A stretch of 64,000 bases of DNA from Gammaproteobacteria bacterium (GTDB lineage Bacteria; Pseudomonadota; Gammaproteobacteria; Eutrophobiales; Eutrophobiaceae). Position numbers and translations under genes: made by a program. Of the stretch, positions 33,949 to 43,392 are shown one piece after another. Where the stretch lies: positions 1,488,464 to 1,552,463 of the forward strand of contig SCUJ01000006.1 of assembly GCA_004297165.1 (NCBI GenBank). Direction: 5' to 3'. The first letter of the stretch is position 1, and each line of letters opens with the position of its first letter. Below the pieces are notes generated by a model. That model was not told where the DNA came from, did not search any database, and saw only the letters and a list, made by a program, of their open reading frames with translations.

Positions 33949-36012
33949 CTACCCGTTGATCCCGAATCCCGGCAACACCGATAACTGTTGGGCGAGGAAA
34001 TTGCTCGTGGTCGTCAACCGGCCCATCAGGGTATCCAGGTTTGAATACTGTTTGCGCAGGCGCTTTTCGATCTCGACCAGCCGGGCCTCGAAATCCGTAC
34101 GGCGTTCGCTCAAGGCATCGATGCTGGCGTCAATGCCCGTGGTTCTGGCGGCGATGGGACCGGTTTCAGCGAGCAGTTCCTTGGCGAGATCCTCAAGCCG
34201 ACTGGCGTAGCCCCGCGCGAAACTCACGATCCCGCGGTTGCCCGTGGCCCCGCCGAGGATCTCTATCGCCAATCCCGCTGTGGGACTGCCGGCGGCGCCG
34301 GTCAGGAGTTTGCCCGATCCGGTTGCGCCAAAACCGGCAATGCTGCCCGCCACATCGAGGCCGGCCGTGCCGGCGGCGGCGGAAAATCCCAGCGTCGCGG
34401 CGGTGTTCGCATCGACGCTGACGATCTCGATGGTGGATGCGGATCCGTAGGCCGACGAGGTTAGCGCCAGTTTGTCCGCGCCGCTGTCGAAGCTCACGGT
34501 CACGCCGGCCCCGGCGGCCAGCAGGGCGGCATCGGAATTAATCCGCGACTGGATCTCGGCGACCAGCGCGGCCGTTGTCGCATAACTGCCCGCGGTGAGC
34601 GCGATCGTCCCGGACTGGCTGCCGTTCACCTTGAAGACAAGATTGTTGTTGTTCGCATCGATGACGAATGGCGCATCGAATGTGCCGGGCGTCAGGGTAT
34701 CGGCGAGCGCGGCGGTCGCGGCGCCGGTGAATGCGCCTTGGGTCGCGGCCTGGGTGATATTCACGGCATAATCGCCGGGGTTCGTTGCGGGTGTCGCGCC
34801 GGAGAATTTGATCAGGCTGTCCGAGGCCTTGCCGGTGTTTGCGAAGAGTCCGCCGATCTCGCCGGGTTTTGCATCGATCGCTGTCTGCAGACGGGTCTCA
34901 TCAAGGGCCAGCGTCCCGTCGCGTTGAAATGAAATCCCGACATCGGATAGCGAGGCGAGGCTCCCGCCGGGGACCCGTTGCGTGCTGTTGATGACGTTGC
35001 GGATCCTCGAGGCAAGCATCAGCGTGGAGACATCGCCCTGCAGGACCGAGCCTTGCTGCGCCTCCTTGTCGTAGGCGGTGAGGCGGCTGGCGGTATCCGC
35101 GAATTGATTGTAGGCCTTCACGAATTCCCTGGCGGCATTCTTTATGCCATTGGTGTCGCGCGCGACGGTCAGGGTCGTGGCGACGCCGCTGTCGCTCTTC
35201 TTCAGGAGGTTCAGTGTGATCCCTTCCAGGACATCGGTGACGGTGTTGTTGCTCTTGCTGATGTTGTCGATCCCGTCGACCTTGAGCAGGGCGTTGGCGG
35301 CGGCGATGGTCTCAGTCAGGTTTTTGCCGCTGCCCGCGGAACCGGCCGGGTCATAGGCAAGTTTCGAGAGCCCGCTGTCGTCCAGGTTATTGCCGTCGCC
35401 GCTGTCCGTGACGGCGATCTTGAGACTGTTCGCCGCGCCCGTATCGTCGCTGGCGATCGACAGCTTGTAATTACCGCCGACGTTGACGATGGATGCGGTC
35501 ACGCCCATCCCGGCGTTGTTGATGGCATCGCGGATGCCGGCGAGACTGTTGTTCCCGGCGCTGATCGAGACCGATTTCTCCGGTTTGTCGGCGTTGGGGG
35601 TGAAGACGCCGCCGGAATACGTGCCCTTGCGGATGGAGATTGTGCCTGTGCCGACCGCGCTGCCGATGTCCGTGAATGCACCCGAGGCCAGCCGGTGGGC
35701 GCTCGCCAGTTCCTTCACCTCGATGCTGTGACTGCCGGCGGCGGCCGTGGCGGCGGCTGTGGCGGCGAGTATGGTCGCATCGCCCGCCTTGGCGGTCATG
35801 GTTTGATATTTGGAGAGCGTGGCCAGTCCGTTCATGCTGGTTTGCAGGGCGGAGACAGCCCCCTTGAGACTCCCGTAGGCGCTCAATTGCGCCTGGAGCG
35901 CCGCCTCGCTGCGGTCGAGGAGGGCGAGCGGGCGCCGCTCGAGGGCGAGCAATTGCGTAACCAGATTGTTTACATCCAGTCCCGAACCGATGCCTGGTGA
36001 GGATATCGCCAA
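33949..36012 (-). CDS. fliD: Flagellar filament cap protein FliD, oversized
   Basis: 687 aa, well above the usual 450-480. The N-terminal SSPGIGSGLDVNNLVTQLL and the C-terminal helical end TDFEARLVEIEKRLRKQYSNLD are intact. The excess lies in the middle, about residues 390-590, a Thr/Ala/Gly-rich beta region that would form extra exposed domains of the cap. The start is TTG at 36012, with GGGAG seven bases upstream. A sigma-54 promoter lies 87 bases upstream, after the flaG gene. Confidence 0.95.
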   Translation of the reverse strand: MAISSPGIGSGLDVNNLVTQLLALERRPLALLDRSEAALQAQLSAYGSLKGAVSALQTSMNGLATLSKYQTMTAKAGDATILAATAAATAAAGSHSIEVKELASAHRLASGAFTDIGSAVGTGTISIRKGTYSGGVFTPNADKPEKSVSISAGNNSLAGIRDAINNAGMGVTASIVNVGGNYKLSIASDDTGAANSLKIAVTDSGDGNNLDDSGLSKLAYDPAGSAGSGKNLTETIAAANALLKVDGIDNISKSNNTVTDVLEGITLNLLKKSDSGVATTLTVARDTNGIKNAAREFVKAYNQFADTASRLTAYDKEAQQGSVLQGDVSTLMLASRIRNVINSTQRVPGGSLASLSDVGISFQRDGTLALDETRLQTAIDAKPGEIGGLFANTGKASDSLIKFSGATPATNPGDYAVNITQAATQGAFTGAATAALADTLTPGTFDAPFVIDANNNNLVFKVNGSQSGTIALTAGSYATTAALVAEIQSRINSDAALLAAGAGVTVSFDSGADKLALTSSAYGSASTIEIVSVDANTAATLGFSAAAGTAGLDVAGSIAGFGATGSGKLLTGAAGSPTAGLAIEILGGATGNRGIVSFARGYASRLEDLAKELLAETGPIAARTTGIDASIDALSERRTDFEARLVEIEKRLRKQYSNLDTLMGRLTTTSNFLAQQLSVLPGFGING

Positions 36013-36027
36013 CCGATCACTCCCATG

Positions 36028-36054
36028 AAAAAACCGCCGGCGGCCGCCGGTTGC
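36028..36054 (-). terminator. Likely Rho-independent terminator after flaG
   Basis: The minus strand has the GC-rich palindrome CCGGCGGCCGCCGG followed by CGG and six T residues. It lies between the fliD promoter and the fliD TTG, so it may act as an attenuator rather than simply end the flaG transcript. Confidence 0.55.
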
Positions 36055-36098
36055 ACAGCGGTCGCCGGATATTCGTCACATCTTACGTCAGAACCTTT

Positions 36099-36114
36099 TG
36101 CAAGATCGGGGCCA
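36099..36114 (-). promoter_or_regulatory. Candidate sigma-54 promoter for fliD
   Basis: The minus strand reads TGGCCCCGATCTTGCA: GG and GC have the correct 10-base spacing, with two deviations from TGGCACRNNNNTTGCW. It lies three bases after the flaG stop, on the way to fliD-S-T. Confidence 0.6.
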
Positions 36115-36117
36115 GGT

Positions 36118-36519
36118 TCAACCCTTGTCGTTCAACAACAGACCGGTTATCTCCTGAAAAGAGTTCGCCAACGCCCTGGATACCGCGACCACTTCCTCGG
36201 GCGGGATCTGGCGGATCACCTCGCCGGTCTCCGCATCCACGACGCGGATGATCGACTTGCCGCTGGCGGCGTCCACGGAGAAGACGATATCCCGCTCCAG
36301 CACCTGCACATACGAGTTCAGGTCGCTGACCGCCTGCCGGACCTCCGCGGGCGCCGGCCTTTCCGGCTGGCGGGGGGCCTCCCTGCCCCCGCTGCCCATG
36401 ACGGCGACGGGAATGTCATTGCCGCCCGCGGCAGTCCCTTGCCGCACCGCCGCCTGCCTCGCGCTGGCGATCTCTACCACCGGTGCGCCGGTTTGATTCG
36501 TTTTGAGAACCAGCATCAC
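36118..36519 (-). CDS. flaG: FlaG family protein
   Basis: 133 aa. The C-terminal FlaG domain has VQVLERDIVFSVDAASGKSIIRVVDAETGEVIRQIPPEE (seen in parts) after a variable N-terminus. FlaG proteins influence filament length. The gene lies 47 bases after fliC with a strong AGGAGGT ribosome site and probably shares its sigma-28 transcript. Confidence 0.93.
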   Translation of the reverse strand: MMLVLKTNQTGAPVVEIASARQAAVRQGTAAGGNDIPVAVMGSGGREAPRQPERPAPAEVRQAVSDLNSYVQVLERDIVFSVDAASGKSIIRVVDAETGEVIRQIPPEEVVAVSRALANSFQEITGLLLNDKG

Positions 36520-36566
36520 ACGTTACCTCCTATCCGATCACGATCCACAAGGACCATGAGCCATCG

Positions 36567-37937
36567 CTACTTGAGCAGGGCCAGCACGTTCTGCGGAATC
36601 GCATTCGCCTGGGCCAGAATCGCCACACCCGCCTGTTGCAGGATCTGGGCGCGGGTCAGACTCGCCGTTTCCGCGGCGAAGTCGGCGTCCTGGATGCGGC
36701 TGCGCGAGGCTGTCAGGTTCTCGTTGTTGATGGCGAGACCCGAGATGATGGACTCGAACCGGCGCTGGATGGCGCCGAGCTCCGCGCGGCTGTTGTTGAT
36801 CTGGTTCAAGGCGAAGTCCGCCGCCCGGATGGCGGTGTTGGCGTTGGAGACGCTGTCGACGGACGAGGCGCTCAGCTTGTAGTCCACGGCCGTGGCGCTG
36901 CCGAGTGACAGGGTTGTCGCCAGGGTGCCGGCCACGGTGATGGTGGAGCCCAGCTTGGATGACAACTGCACGCCCGCCTTGAAGGTCGCCGCCGTCGCGG
37001 TGATGCTGGTGTGACCCAGGATGTTCTGGGAGGAATCGTCCCCCACGATGATATCGCCGCCGGTGCTGTTCGTCAGGGTGATGTTGGTGCCGTCGTTGGT
37101 GGCCGTGACGCCGGTCGAGGTGGAGACCGCGTTGATGTTCGTGGTCACGGTGCCAATCGTATCGGCGACGCCGACCGTGATCGAGGCCCCGTTGATCGTG
37201 ATCGTGGCCGCCGAGACCGCCGCCGTGGTGTAGGCGCCGGTATCGACCGTGTTCACCGAAGCCCGCTGGGCCTCGACGCCGGTGGTTCCGGACTTGGCGT
37301 TGATGGCGTTCACCACATCGGTGATGCTGGTCGCGGAGCTGGTCGAGATTGCGGTGCTGTTCAGGGTGATGCCGGTCGTGAGCGAGGCGGACGAAAGCAC
37401 GCCGCTGGTGCTGGTCTTGGTCGTGGCGCCCAGTTTGACGGCGCGGGCGTCGACCAGGGAGATGGAGATCGTCTCGCCGACGTTGGAGCCCACCTGGTAA
37501 CTCTGACTGGTATAGGAACCATCCAGCAGCTTCAGGCCGTTGAAACTGGCGGTGTCGCCGATACGGGTGATTTCACCCACCAGCTGTTGCACCTCGGCGT
37601 TCAGGGCCGCGCGGTCGCTGGTGGAGTTGGTGGCGTTGGCTGATTGCACCGCGAGTTCGCGGATGCGCTGGAGGGCGTTGTTGACCTCGCCCAGCGATCC
37701 TTCCGCGGTCTGCGCGACCGACACGCCGTCGTTGGCGTTGCGGATCGCCTGCTGCACGCCCCGGATCTGGGTGCTGAACCGCTCGGCAATAGCGAGACCG
37801 GCGGCGTCGTCTTTGGCGCTGTTGATGCGCAAACCCGAAGACAACCGCTGGAGGGAAACCGCGAGGGTCTCCTGCGTGCGGTTCAGGTTGCGCTGGGAAT
37901 TCAGCGACATGATGTTCGTGTTGATAATCTGAGCCAT
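36567..37937 (-). CDS. fliC: Flagellin
   Basis: 456 aa. The conserved N-terminus (MAQIINTNIMSLNSQRNLNR, QRLSSGLRINSAKDDAAGLA) and C-terminus (QDADFAAETASLTRAQILQQ, QANAIPQNVLALL) form the D0/D1 filament core. The middle (about residues 170-380) is a Thr/Ser/Ala-rich D2 region with many possible O-glycosylation sites. It is the only flagellin in the window. Transcription is expected from the sigma-28 promoter at 38045-38072. Confidence 0.97.
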   Translation of the reverse strand: MAQIINTNIMSLNSQRNLNRTQETLAVSLQRLSSGLRINSAKDDAAGLAIAERFSTQIRGVQQAIRNANDGVSVAQTAEGSLGEVNNALQRIRELAVQSANATNSTSDRAALNAEVQQLVGEITRIGDTASFNGLKLLDGSYTSQSYQVGSNVGETISISLVDARAVKLGATTKTSTSGVLSSASLTTGITLNSTAISTSSATSITDVVNAINAKSGTTGVEAQRASVNTVDTGAYTTAAVSAATITINGASITVGVADTIGTVTTNINAVSTSTGVTATNDGTNITLTNSTGGDIIVGDDSSQNILGHTSITATAATFKAGVQLSSKLGSTITVAGTLATTLSLGSATAVDYKLSASSVDSVSNANTAIRAADFALNQINNSRAELGAIQRRFESIISGLAINNENLTASRSRIQDADFAAETASLTRAQILQQAGVAILAQANAIPQNVLALLK

Positions 37938-38044
37938 TGTGTTCCTCTCCTCTGTTGATCGTCCGGGCCGTTCGCCGGCCTGGGATTTAAGTTTGTCTGA
38001 CTGCGACCGGCTCAGGGTTTATTCTGATACCGTCTCTGAGTCGC

Positions 38045-38072
38045 TTATCGTCAAGAGGGAGAGGAAACTTTA
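38045..38072 (-). promoter_or_regulatory. Sigma-28 promoter for fliC
   Basis: On the minus strand TAAAGTTT, 12 bases, then GACGATAA. The consensus is TAAAGTTT-N11-GCCGATAA, so the -35 is perfect, the -10 has one mismatch and the spacer is one base long. It lies 107 bases before the fliC ATG. Confidence 0.85.
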
Positions 38073-38101
38073 GCCGGTAATTAAAATATTTTAAGAGACA
38101 A

Positions 38102-38250
38102 CTGACGGGCTATTGAAAAACGTGGCGAGCGACGGCAGAACCAGGCGCACGCGGGCGAGAAACCGGAGTTTACAAATTAGTAAATGAGGATTTCGAGACC
38201 GCGCGCAACGCCGTTATGCCTAGCGCAGCAGTTTTTCTACAGCCTGTCAG
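38102..38250. repeat. 149-bp element with 20-bp inverted ends (MITE-like)
   Basis: The left end CTGACGGGCTATTGAAAAAC and the complement of the right end CTGACAGGCTGTAGAAAAAC match at 17 of 20 bases. The inside has no gene. The right end covers the flgL stop codon, and the left end is 29 bases from the fliC promoter. The end sequence resembles transposase terminal repeats, but no clear target duplication is seen. Confidence 0.5.
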
Positions 38251-39464
38251 CGGAGGTAATCAAAGAGGGAAATGTTCTGTACATTCGCGAATGACTGCTG
38301 CGCGGCCTGCAAGACAGTCAACTGGAATTGCAGGCGGCCGGCGGCCTCGGCGTAATCGAGATCGCGGATGAGGGAGGTCGTCTGTTCGAGTTGCAGGACG
38401 TAGGCCTCGTTGACGTCCATCTGGCGCGCGACCGCGCCAAGGCGCATGCCGATCCTGGCGCGACTCTCCAGCACGTGATTCTGCGTCGCGTCGATCTCCG
38501 CGAGGGTGCGGTTCATGCCGTTGTGAAAACGCGCCAGCGCCGCGGGAGACATCAGCCCGGATTCCAGGTCCTCGGCCAGGTTTCGCAACACGGCGAACAT
38601 ATCCTGATTGGCGGCGGGGGTGACGGTGAAGCTGTCGCCCGCCGCGGGGGTCCCGCCGATATGCAGCTCCACGCCATTGAAGGCGATGACCGCCCCGCTG
38701 GAGTACGGCTGGGCGCTCAGGATCGTGGTCGAGGTGGTGTCGTTGATCACGTCATAACTCGCAGGCGAGGTGAACGCGATCCGGAAATTGTCCTTGGTAA
38801 ACGCCGTGGCGTCGACCACCGCGCCGGCATCGCTCACGCCGTTGCCGGCATTCGCGGGATTGGGGGCAACGGCGAACCTGCCGTTGCCGTTGCGAATGGC
38901 GCGGAACAGCCGCGTGCCGGATTCGCCCACCACCACCTGCTGGTCGGGACCGATCGCGACCGCCCGGCTGCCGTCGTCCCCGGCGTACACGACATTGCCC
39001 GCGGCATCCTTGCTGAACGGCAGCGCGCCGCCCTTGTAACCCGCAAACAGATACTCCCCGCTCGCGTCCCGCTCGTTGGCGAGCGCCACCAGTTCATCCA
39101 GCAATTGCCGGACCTCAAAAGCGATGGCCGCGCGCGATTCGGGCGTCTGGCTGTCGTTGTTGCCCTGGAGGGCGAGTTCCCTGGCGCGCTGGAGGATGTT
39201 GACCGATTCGGCCATGACGTTCTCGCTCAGGGCCAGCCGGCCCTGGGCGAGTTCCGCGTTGCGGCGGTATTGTTCGGCCTCGGCCATGGCCTGATCCAGA
39301 TTCACCAGCCGCGCCGCCCCGGCGGGGTCGTCGGCCGCGGTGGTCAACCGCTCGCCGGAGGCGATCTGGAGTTGGGTCTTGCCGATCCGGGCCTGCTGAT
39401 CCAGGATCGCGGAGATGCTTTGCTGCAATTGCTGGCCGCTGGAGATCCGCGTCAACATGGTCAC
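38247..39464 (-). CDS. flgL: Flagellar hook-filament junction protein FlgL
   Basis: 405 aa. The N-terminus QLQQSISAILDQQARIGKTQLQIASGERL and the C-terminus with SLIRDLDYAEAAGRLQFQLTVLQAA (both in parts) are flagellin-like coiled coils. It bridges hook and filament. The stop codon lies inside the right inverted end of the 149-bp element, yet the C-terminal SLFDYLR is normal. Its start overlaps the flgK stop by four bases. Confidence 0.95.
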   Translation of the reverse strand: MTMLTRISSGQQLQQSISAILDQQARIGKTQLQIASGERLTTAADDPAGAARLVNLDQAMAEAEQYRRNAELAQGRLALSENVMAESVNILQRARELALQGNNDSQTPESRAAIAFEVRQLLDELVALANERDASGEYLFAGYKGGALPFSKDAAGNVVYAGDDGSRAVAIGPDQQVVVGESGTRLFRAIRNGNGRFAVAPNPANAGNGVSDAGAVVDATAFTKDNFRIAFTSPASYDVINDTTSTTILSAQPYSSGAVIAFNGVELHIGGTPAAGDSFTVTPAANQDMFAVLRNLAEDLESGLMSPAALARFHNGMNRTLAEIDATQNHVLESRARIGMRLGAVARQMDVNEAYVLQLEQTTSLIRDLDYAEAAGRLQFQLTVLQAAQQSFANVQNISLFDYLR

Positions 39465-41344
39465 CTCCTGACCGAGGCGAGCAGCGAATCGAACAGGTCG
39501 TTCGCCACGCTGATGACCTGGGCGGCCGCCTGATAGATCTGCTGAAAACGGACGAGATTGGCCGCCTCCTCGTCCAGGTTGACGCCGGCCACGGATTCCC
39601 GCGCGGCGACCGCCTGATCCCGGATCGCGCGTTGCGCATTGAGATTGATCTCGGCGGAATGGGCGCGGGTGCCGACCGTGGCGACCAGTTGTCCATAGGC
39701 GCCCTCATAACTCGATGTGCCGTTATGCAGGAGATTCGCCGATTGCTGATCCGCGAGCGCGAGGGCGTTGCGATTATCCCCGGAACCGCCGGTATTTTTC
39801 TCCACCTTGAAACTGTCGCCCGCCGCGGGCGTTCCCGTGATCTGGACGCGCCAGCCGTTCAGATCGATGTTCGCCCCGGAGACATAGGGGATCAACGGTC
39901 CGGCGCCGTTGACCTGGTAATTCGCGGCATTGGCGAAGACCAATGTAACCGTCGTGAGCAAGGCCGGATTCGTCGCGTCCTGCACCTCGCCCGCGGAGAT
40001 CGCGGCATCGCCCAGGTTCCCGATATTCGCCGCGGTGCGGATCGGCGCGGCGGCCGCGACCTGCCGGGCGCTGGACAACAGGGGACGTAGCGTCGCGGCG
40101 CTCGTCCCCGCCGGCCGGATAAGGAATGAATCCCCGGCTACGGGGGCGCCGGCGGGCGCGATGACCAACCCGTCCAGCGCGAACGGACCGGCCCCGGTGG
40201 TCGTCACGCCGTCCGTGAGGCGGGTGACGGTCCACGAACCGGCGCCGTTGTAACGGGCGAGATAGTCGGTGGGGACCAGCGCCGCCGTGTTGGCGACGCT
40301 GACGGCAAGCGAACCCGTGCCCGTGTTGGTGGCCGCGGTGAGAACCTGCGGGGTGTCCGTCTGGAAGAAGTTCGCGCCCAGGTTGCCTTCGAGGTCCATG
40401 CCCTTCGTGTGCTGCGCATTGATATTGGCGGCGAAGGTCTGGGCCAGGTGGCCGATGGAACCGAGGGCGGGCTCCAGGGCCTGCCTCCGGAAATCGAGCA
40501 GGCCGCCGATCCGTCCACCGGCGAGTTGCGTGGTCATATCGATGATGTTGCCGCCGCTCGTTTGATAACCGATATCCTTGCGGGTGGGGTCGTAGACATT
40601 CGCCATGGTGGCGAGACTGAAGGCCTGGTGACCGATGACCAGGCTCTGCCCCCGGCCGATGAAGACATTTACTGTTCCGTCCTGTTGCGTCACTGACGTG
40701 GTCCCGACCAGCCCGGACAACCGGGTGAGCAACTGGTCCCGCTGATCCAATAGATCGTTCGGTTGCAGTCCGCTGGCCTGTTTCGCGGCGATATCCTGAT
40801 TCAGCCTGGCGATGGATTTGGCGAGATCGTTGATGTCGCTCACGGCCGCATCCAGTTCCGAATTGATGTCCTGGCGCATCTCCTGCAAGCGGCGATCCAG
40901 CGAACCGAAACGCTCGCTCAGGGTCAGGGCCTCGCTTTGCAGGGTCTCGCGGGCGGTCATCGAGGCCGGTTCGCCGGCGACATCGTGCACCGCGTTGAAA
41001 AATTCCTGAATCGCCGTGGACAGGCTTGAGGCGTTGTCGGAGAGCATGGTGTCCAGCCGCAGGGCCAGGTTGTAATAACCGTCGAGACGGCCGAAATCCG
41101 TGGTGCTGGCCTGGACCTGGCCATTCAGAAACTCGTTATAGACCCGTTCGACGCCGGCCACCTTGACGCCCGCGCCGAGATAACCGAAGCCGGCATACTG
41201 CGGGGTCTGCGTGGAAAACTCCGTGCGTTGCCGGGAATAACCCTCGGTGGCCGCGTTGCTGATGTTGTGCCCGGTCGTGGCGATGGCCCGCTGGTAGGCC
41301 AGCAGGCCGGAGGTCCCGATGCCCAGGATGTCGGCGCCGGCCAT
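39461..41344 (-). CDS. flgK: Flagellar hook-associated protein FlgK
   Basis: 627 aa. The N-terminal block GTSGLLAYQRAIATTGHNIS and YSRQRTEF is diagnostic. A long variable middle follows, and the C-terminal SVAGVNLDEEAANLVRFQQIYQAAAQVIS ends the rod-hook family motif. It is the first hook-filament junction protein. It follows flgJ by 36 bases. Confidence 0.96.
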   Translation of the reverse strand: MAGADILGIGTSGLLAYQRAIATTGHNISNAATEGYSRQRTEFSTQTPQYAGFGYLGAGVKVAGVERVYNEFLNGQVQASTTDFGRLDGYYNLALRLDTMLSDNASSLSTAIQEFFNAVHDVAGEPASMTARETLQSEALTLSERFGSLDRRLQEMRQDINSELDAAVSDINDLAKSIARLNQDIAAKQASGLQPNDLLDQRDQLLTRLSGLVGTTSVTQQDGTVNVFIGRGQSLVIGHQAFSLATMANVYDPTRKDIGYQTSGGNIIDMTTQLAGGRIGGLLDFRRQALEPALGSIGHLAQTFAANINAQHTKGMDLEGNLGANFFQTDTPQVLTAATNTGTGSLAVSVANTAALVPTDYLARYNGAGSWTVTRLTDGVTTTGAGPFALDGLVIAPAGAPVAGDSFLIRPAGTSAATLRPLLSSARQVAAAAPIRTAANIGNLGDAAISAGEVQDATNPALLTTVTLVFANAANYQVNGAGPLIPYVSGANIDLNGWRVQITGTPAAGDSFKVEKNTGGSGDNRNALALADQQSANLLHNGTSSYEGAYGQLVATVGTRAHSAEINLNAQRAIRDQAVAARESVAGVNLDEEAANLVRFQQIYQAAAQVISVANDLFDSLLASVRR

Positions 41345-41380
41345 GTCAGAGCCTCTCCATTACATTTGCGATCTTCATCA

Positions 41381-42256
41381 TCAGCCTCTTGTCGGCAGAT
41401 TGCCGGCGGATATTGAGGCTGGCCTGGCGCGGGCGAGGGTATCGCCCTTGACAATATTCTCCAGCTTCTCGCCGTAACGGGGATCGGTCGCATAGCCGGC
41501 GGCTTGCAGGACATGCCCGAATTCCCCGGCGCTCTGGCCGCGGCGAATGCCCGCGGCATAGCGCTCCGTGCCCAGCAGCCTGACATAATCCGCCATGGCG
41601 GAGGCGCGATCGGGATAGGCGCGGAAATCCGCGCGTTGCCTTACCAGCACGCCGTTTTCGTACTCGAGGCTGTAACGGCTGACGCGCTCGCCGGTCCATT
41701 CGGGCCCCGCCTTGATGCCGAAATAGTTGTGACTGTCCCGCCCATCCTTGCGGGCGATCAGATGTCCGCCCCAGCCGGTCTCGAGCGCCGCCTGGGCAAC
41801 GATCGCCTCAGGGGGAATACCCAGTTCCCCGCCCGCCTGCCGGGCAAGCGGCCAGAGTTCGCGTACGAAATCCACCGGCGTGGCGAAGCCCTCGGCCGCC
41901 GCGGCGCGAGGCGCCGGGTCTTGAAAAATTTCAGCGGTCCTTTCCGGATGCAGCCGCGCCCCCGCGGAAAGTTGTTGTTCGATCATCCCGGCGAGGCCAA
42001 CCCCGCGTCCGGAACTCAGATTCAGGGCCAGTTGCGAATCGAACAATTGCTGATATTGCTTGAGGTCGTCGCTCTCGAACAGGCCGCCTTCCTCCACGCC
42101 GTCGCGCATGGATTGCAACAGCATCTGCACGAAGATCGCCTCGAACTGCCGCGCGGCCTCCTTCAGGGCGGCCTCCTGGTCGGCGCCATTGGCGCTCCTG
42201 GCCTTGAGGCTCGCGAGGCTGGAAAAATCGGTGTAAACGGCCGCGCCGGGGGTCAT
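41381..42256 (-). CDS. flgJ: Flagellar rod assembly protein and muramidase FlgJ
   Basis: 291 aa. The N-terminal rod-binding domain (QFEAIFVQMLLQSMRDG) is followed by a glucosaminidase-type domain with VDFVRELWPLARQAG, ALETGWGGHLIA and the NYFGIKAG block. It cuts peptidoglycan for rod passage. Both domains are complete, as in other gamma- and betaproteobacteria. Confidence 0.95.
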   Translation of the reverse strand: MTPGAAVYTDFSSLASLKARSANGADQEAALKEAARQFEAIFVQMLLQSMRDGVEEGGLFESDDLKQYQQLFDSQLALNLSSGRGVGLAGMIEQQLSAGARLHPERTAEIFQDPAPRAAAAEGFATPVDFVRELWPLARQAGGELGIPPEAIVAQAALETGWGGHLIARKDGRDSHNYFGIKAGPEWTGERVSRYSLEYENGVLVRQRADFRAYPDRASAMADYVRLLGTERYAAGIRRGQSAGEFGHVLQAAGYATDPRYGEKLENIVKGDTLARARPASISAGNLPTRG

Positions 42257-42265
42257 GGATACGGC

Positions 42266-43378
42266 CTAGATGATGATCAATTCCGCGCGCAATGCGCCCG
42301 CCATCTTCAGGGCCTCGAGGATCGCCACGAGGTCCGAGGGCGCCGCGCCCACCTGATTCACCGCCCGGACGATGTCGCCGAGCGACACGCCCGGCTCGAA
42401 CAGGAACATCTGCGAGGAATTTTGCTGCACCTCGATATCGGTCTGCGGCGTCACGGTGGTCGCGCCGGGCGAGAACATCTCCGGCTGGCTCACGGTCGGG
42501 GATTCGGTGATGGTGACGGAGAGGCTGCCGTGCGCCACGGCCGCAGCGGTGACCCGTACGAATTGCCCAATCACCACGGTGCCGGTCCGCGCGTTGACGA
42601 TGATCCGCGCCGGGGCGGAGCCTGGTTCCAGATCGAGATTCTCGAGTTCGGCGATGAAGGCCACGCGTCCGGCGGCATCCGCCGGGGCATGCACCCGGAT
42701 CGAGGAACCGTCCACGGGCTCGGCGACGCCCGCGCCGAAGGCCCCCGTGATGGCGGCGCTGAGGCGCTGCACGGTGGTGAAGTCCGGGCTGTGGAGATTC
42801 AAAACTAGGGCGTCCCCCTGATTGAAGGCGTTCGGCACCTCGCGCTCGACCGTCGCGCCGTTCGGGATCCGGCCGGCGCTGGGGATGTTGATGGTGATGC
42901 TGGAGCCATCGCCGCCGCTGATCCCGAGCCCGCCCACCGCGACGTTGCCCTGGGCGATGGCGTACACGTTGCCATCCGCGCCCTTGAGCGGCGTCATCAG
43001 CAAGGCCCCGCCGCGCAGGCTCTTGGCATTGCCGATGGACGCGACCGTGATGTCGATGGTCTGGCCGGACTTGGCGAAGGGCGGCAGATCCGCATGGACG
43101 CTGACGGCGGCGACATTCTTCAACTGCGGGTTGACGTTGGCCGGCAGGGTGATGCCGAACTGGGCCAGCATGCTCCTGAGACTCTGCACGGTGAACGGGG
43201 CCTGCGAGGTCTGGTCGCCGGTGCCATCGAGCCCCACCACCAGGCCGTAACCGACCAATTGGTTGTTGCGCACGCCAGAGATGAAGGACAGGTCCTTGAC
43301 CCGTTCCGCCATGGCCGGCGCGGCCGCGGCCAGCGTCAGCATGGCGATCAATAATGAGAGGATGCGGGTTCGCGGCAT
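42266..43378 (-). CDS. flgI: Flagellar P-ring protein FlgI
   Basis: 370 aa. A signal peptide ([24 protein letters not shown]) is followed by the invariant [17 protein letters not shown] and [22 protein letters not shown] 43378 is fixed by the signal peptide; the longer open frame upstream is not used. It forms the bushing in the peptidoglycan layer. Confidence 0.97.
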   Translation of the reverse strand: MPRTRILSLLIAMLTLAAAAPAMAERVKDLSFISGVRNNQLVGYGLVVGLDGTGDQTSQAPFTVQSLRSMLAQFGITLPANVNPQLKNVAAVSVHADLPPFAKSGQTIDITVASIGNAKSLRGGALLMTPLKGADGNVYAIAQGNVAVGGLGISGGDGSSITINIPSAGRIPNGATVEREVPNAFNQGDALVLNLHSPDFTTVQRLSAAITGAFGAGVAEPVDGSSIRVHAPADAAGRVAFIAELENLDLEPGSAPARIIVNARTGTVVIGQFVRVTAAAVAHGSLSVTITESPTVSQPEMFSPGATTVTPQTDIEVQQNSSQMFLFEPGVSLGDIVRAVNQVGAAPSDLVAILEALKMAGALRAELIII

Positions 43379-43392
43379 TATTGGCGCTCCTG

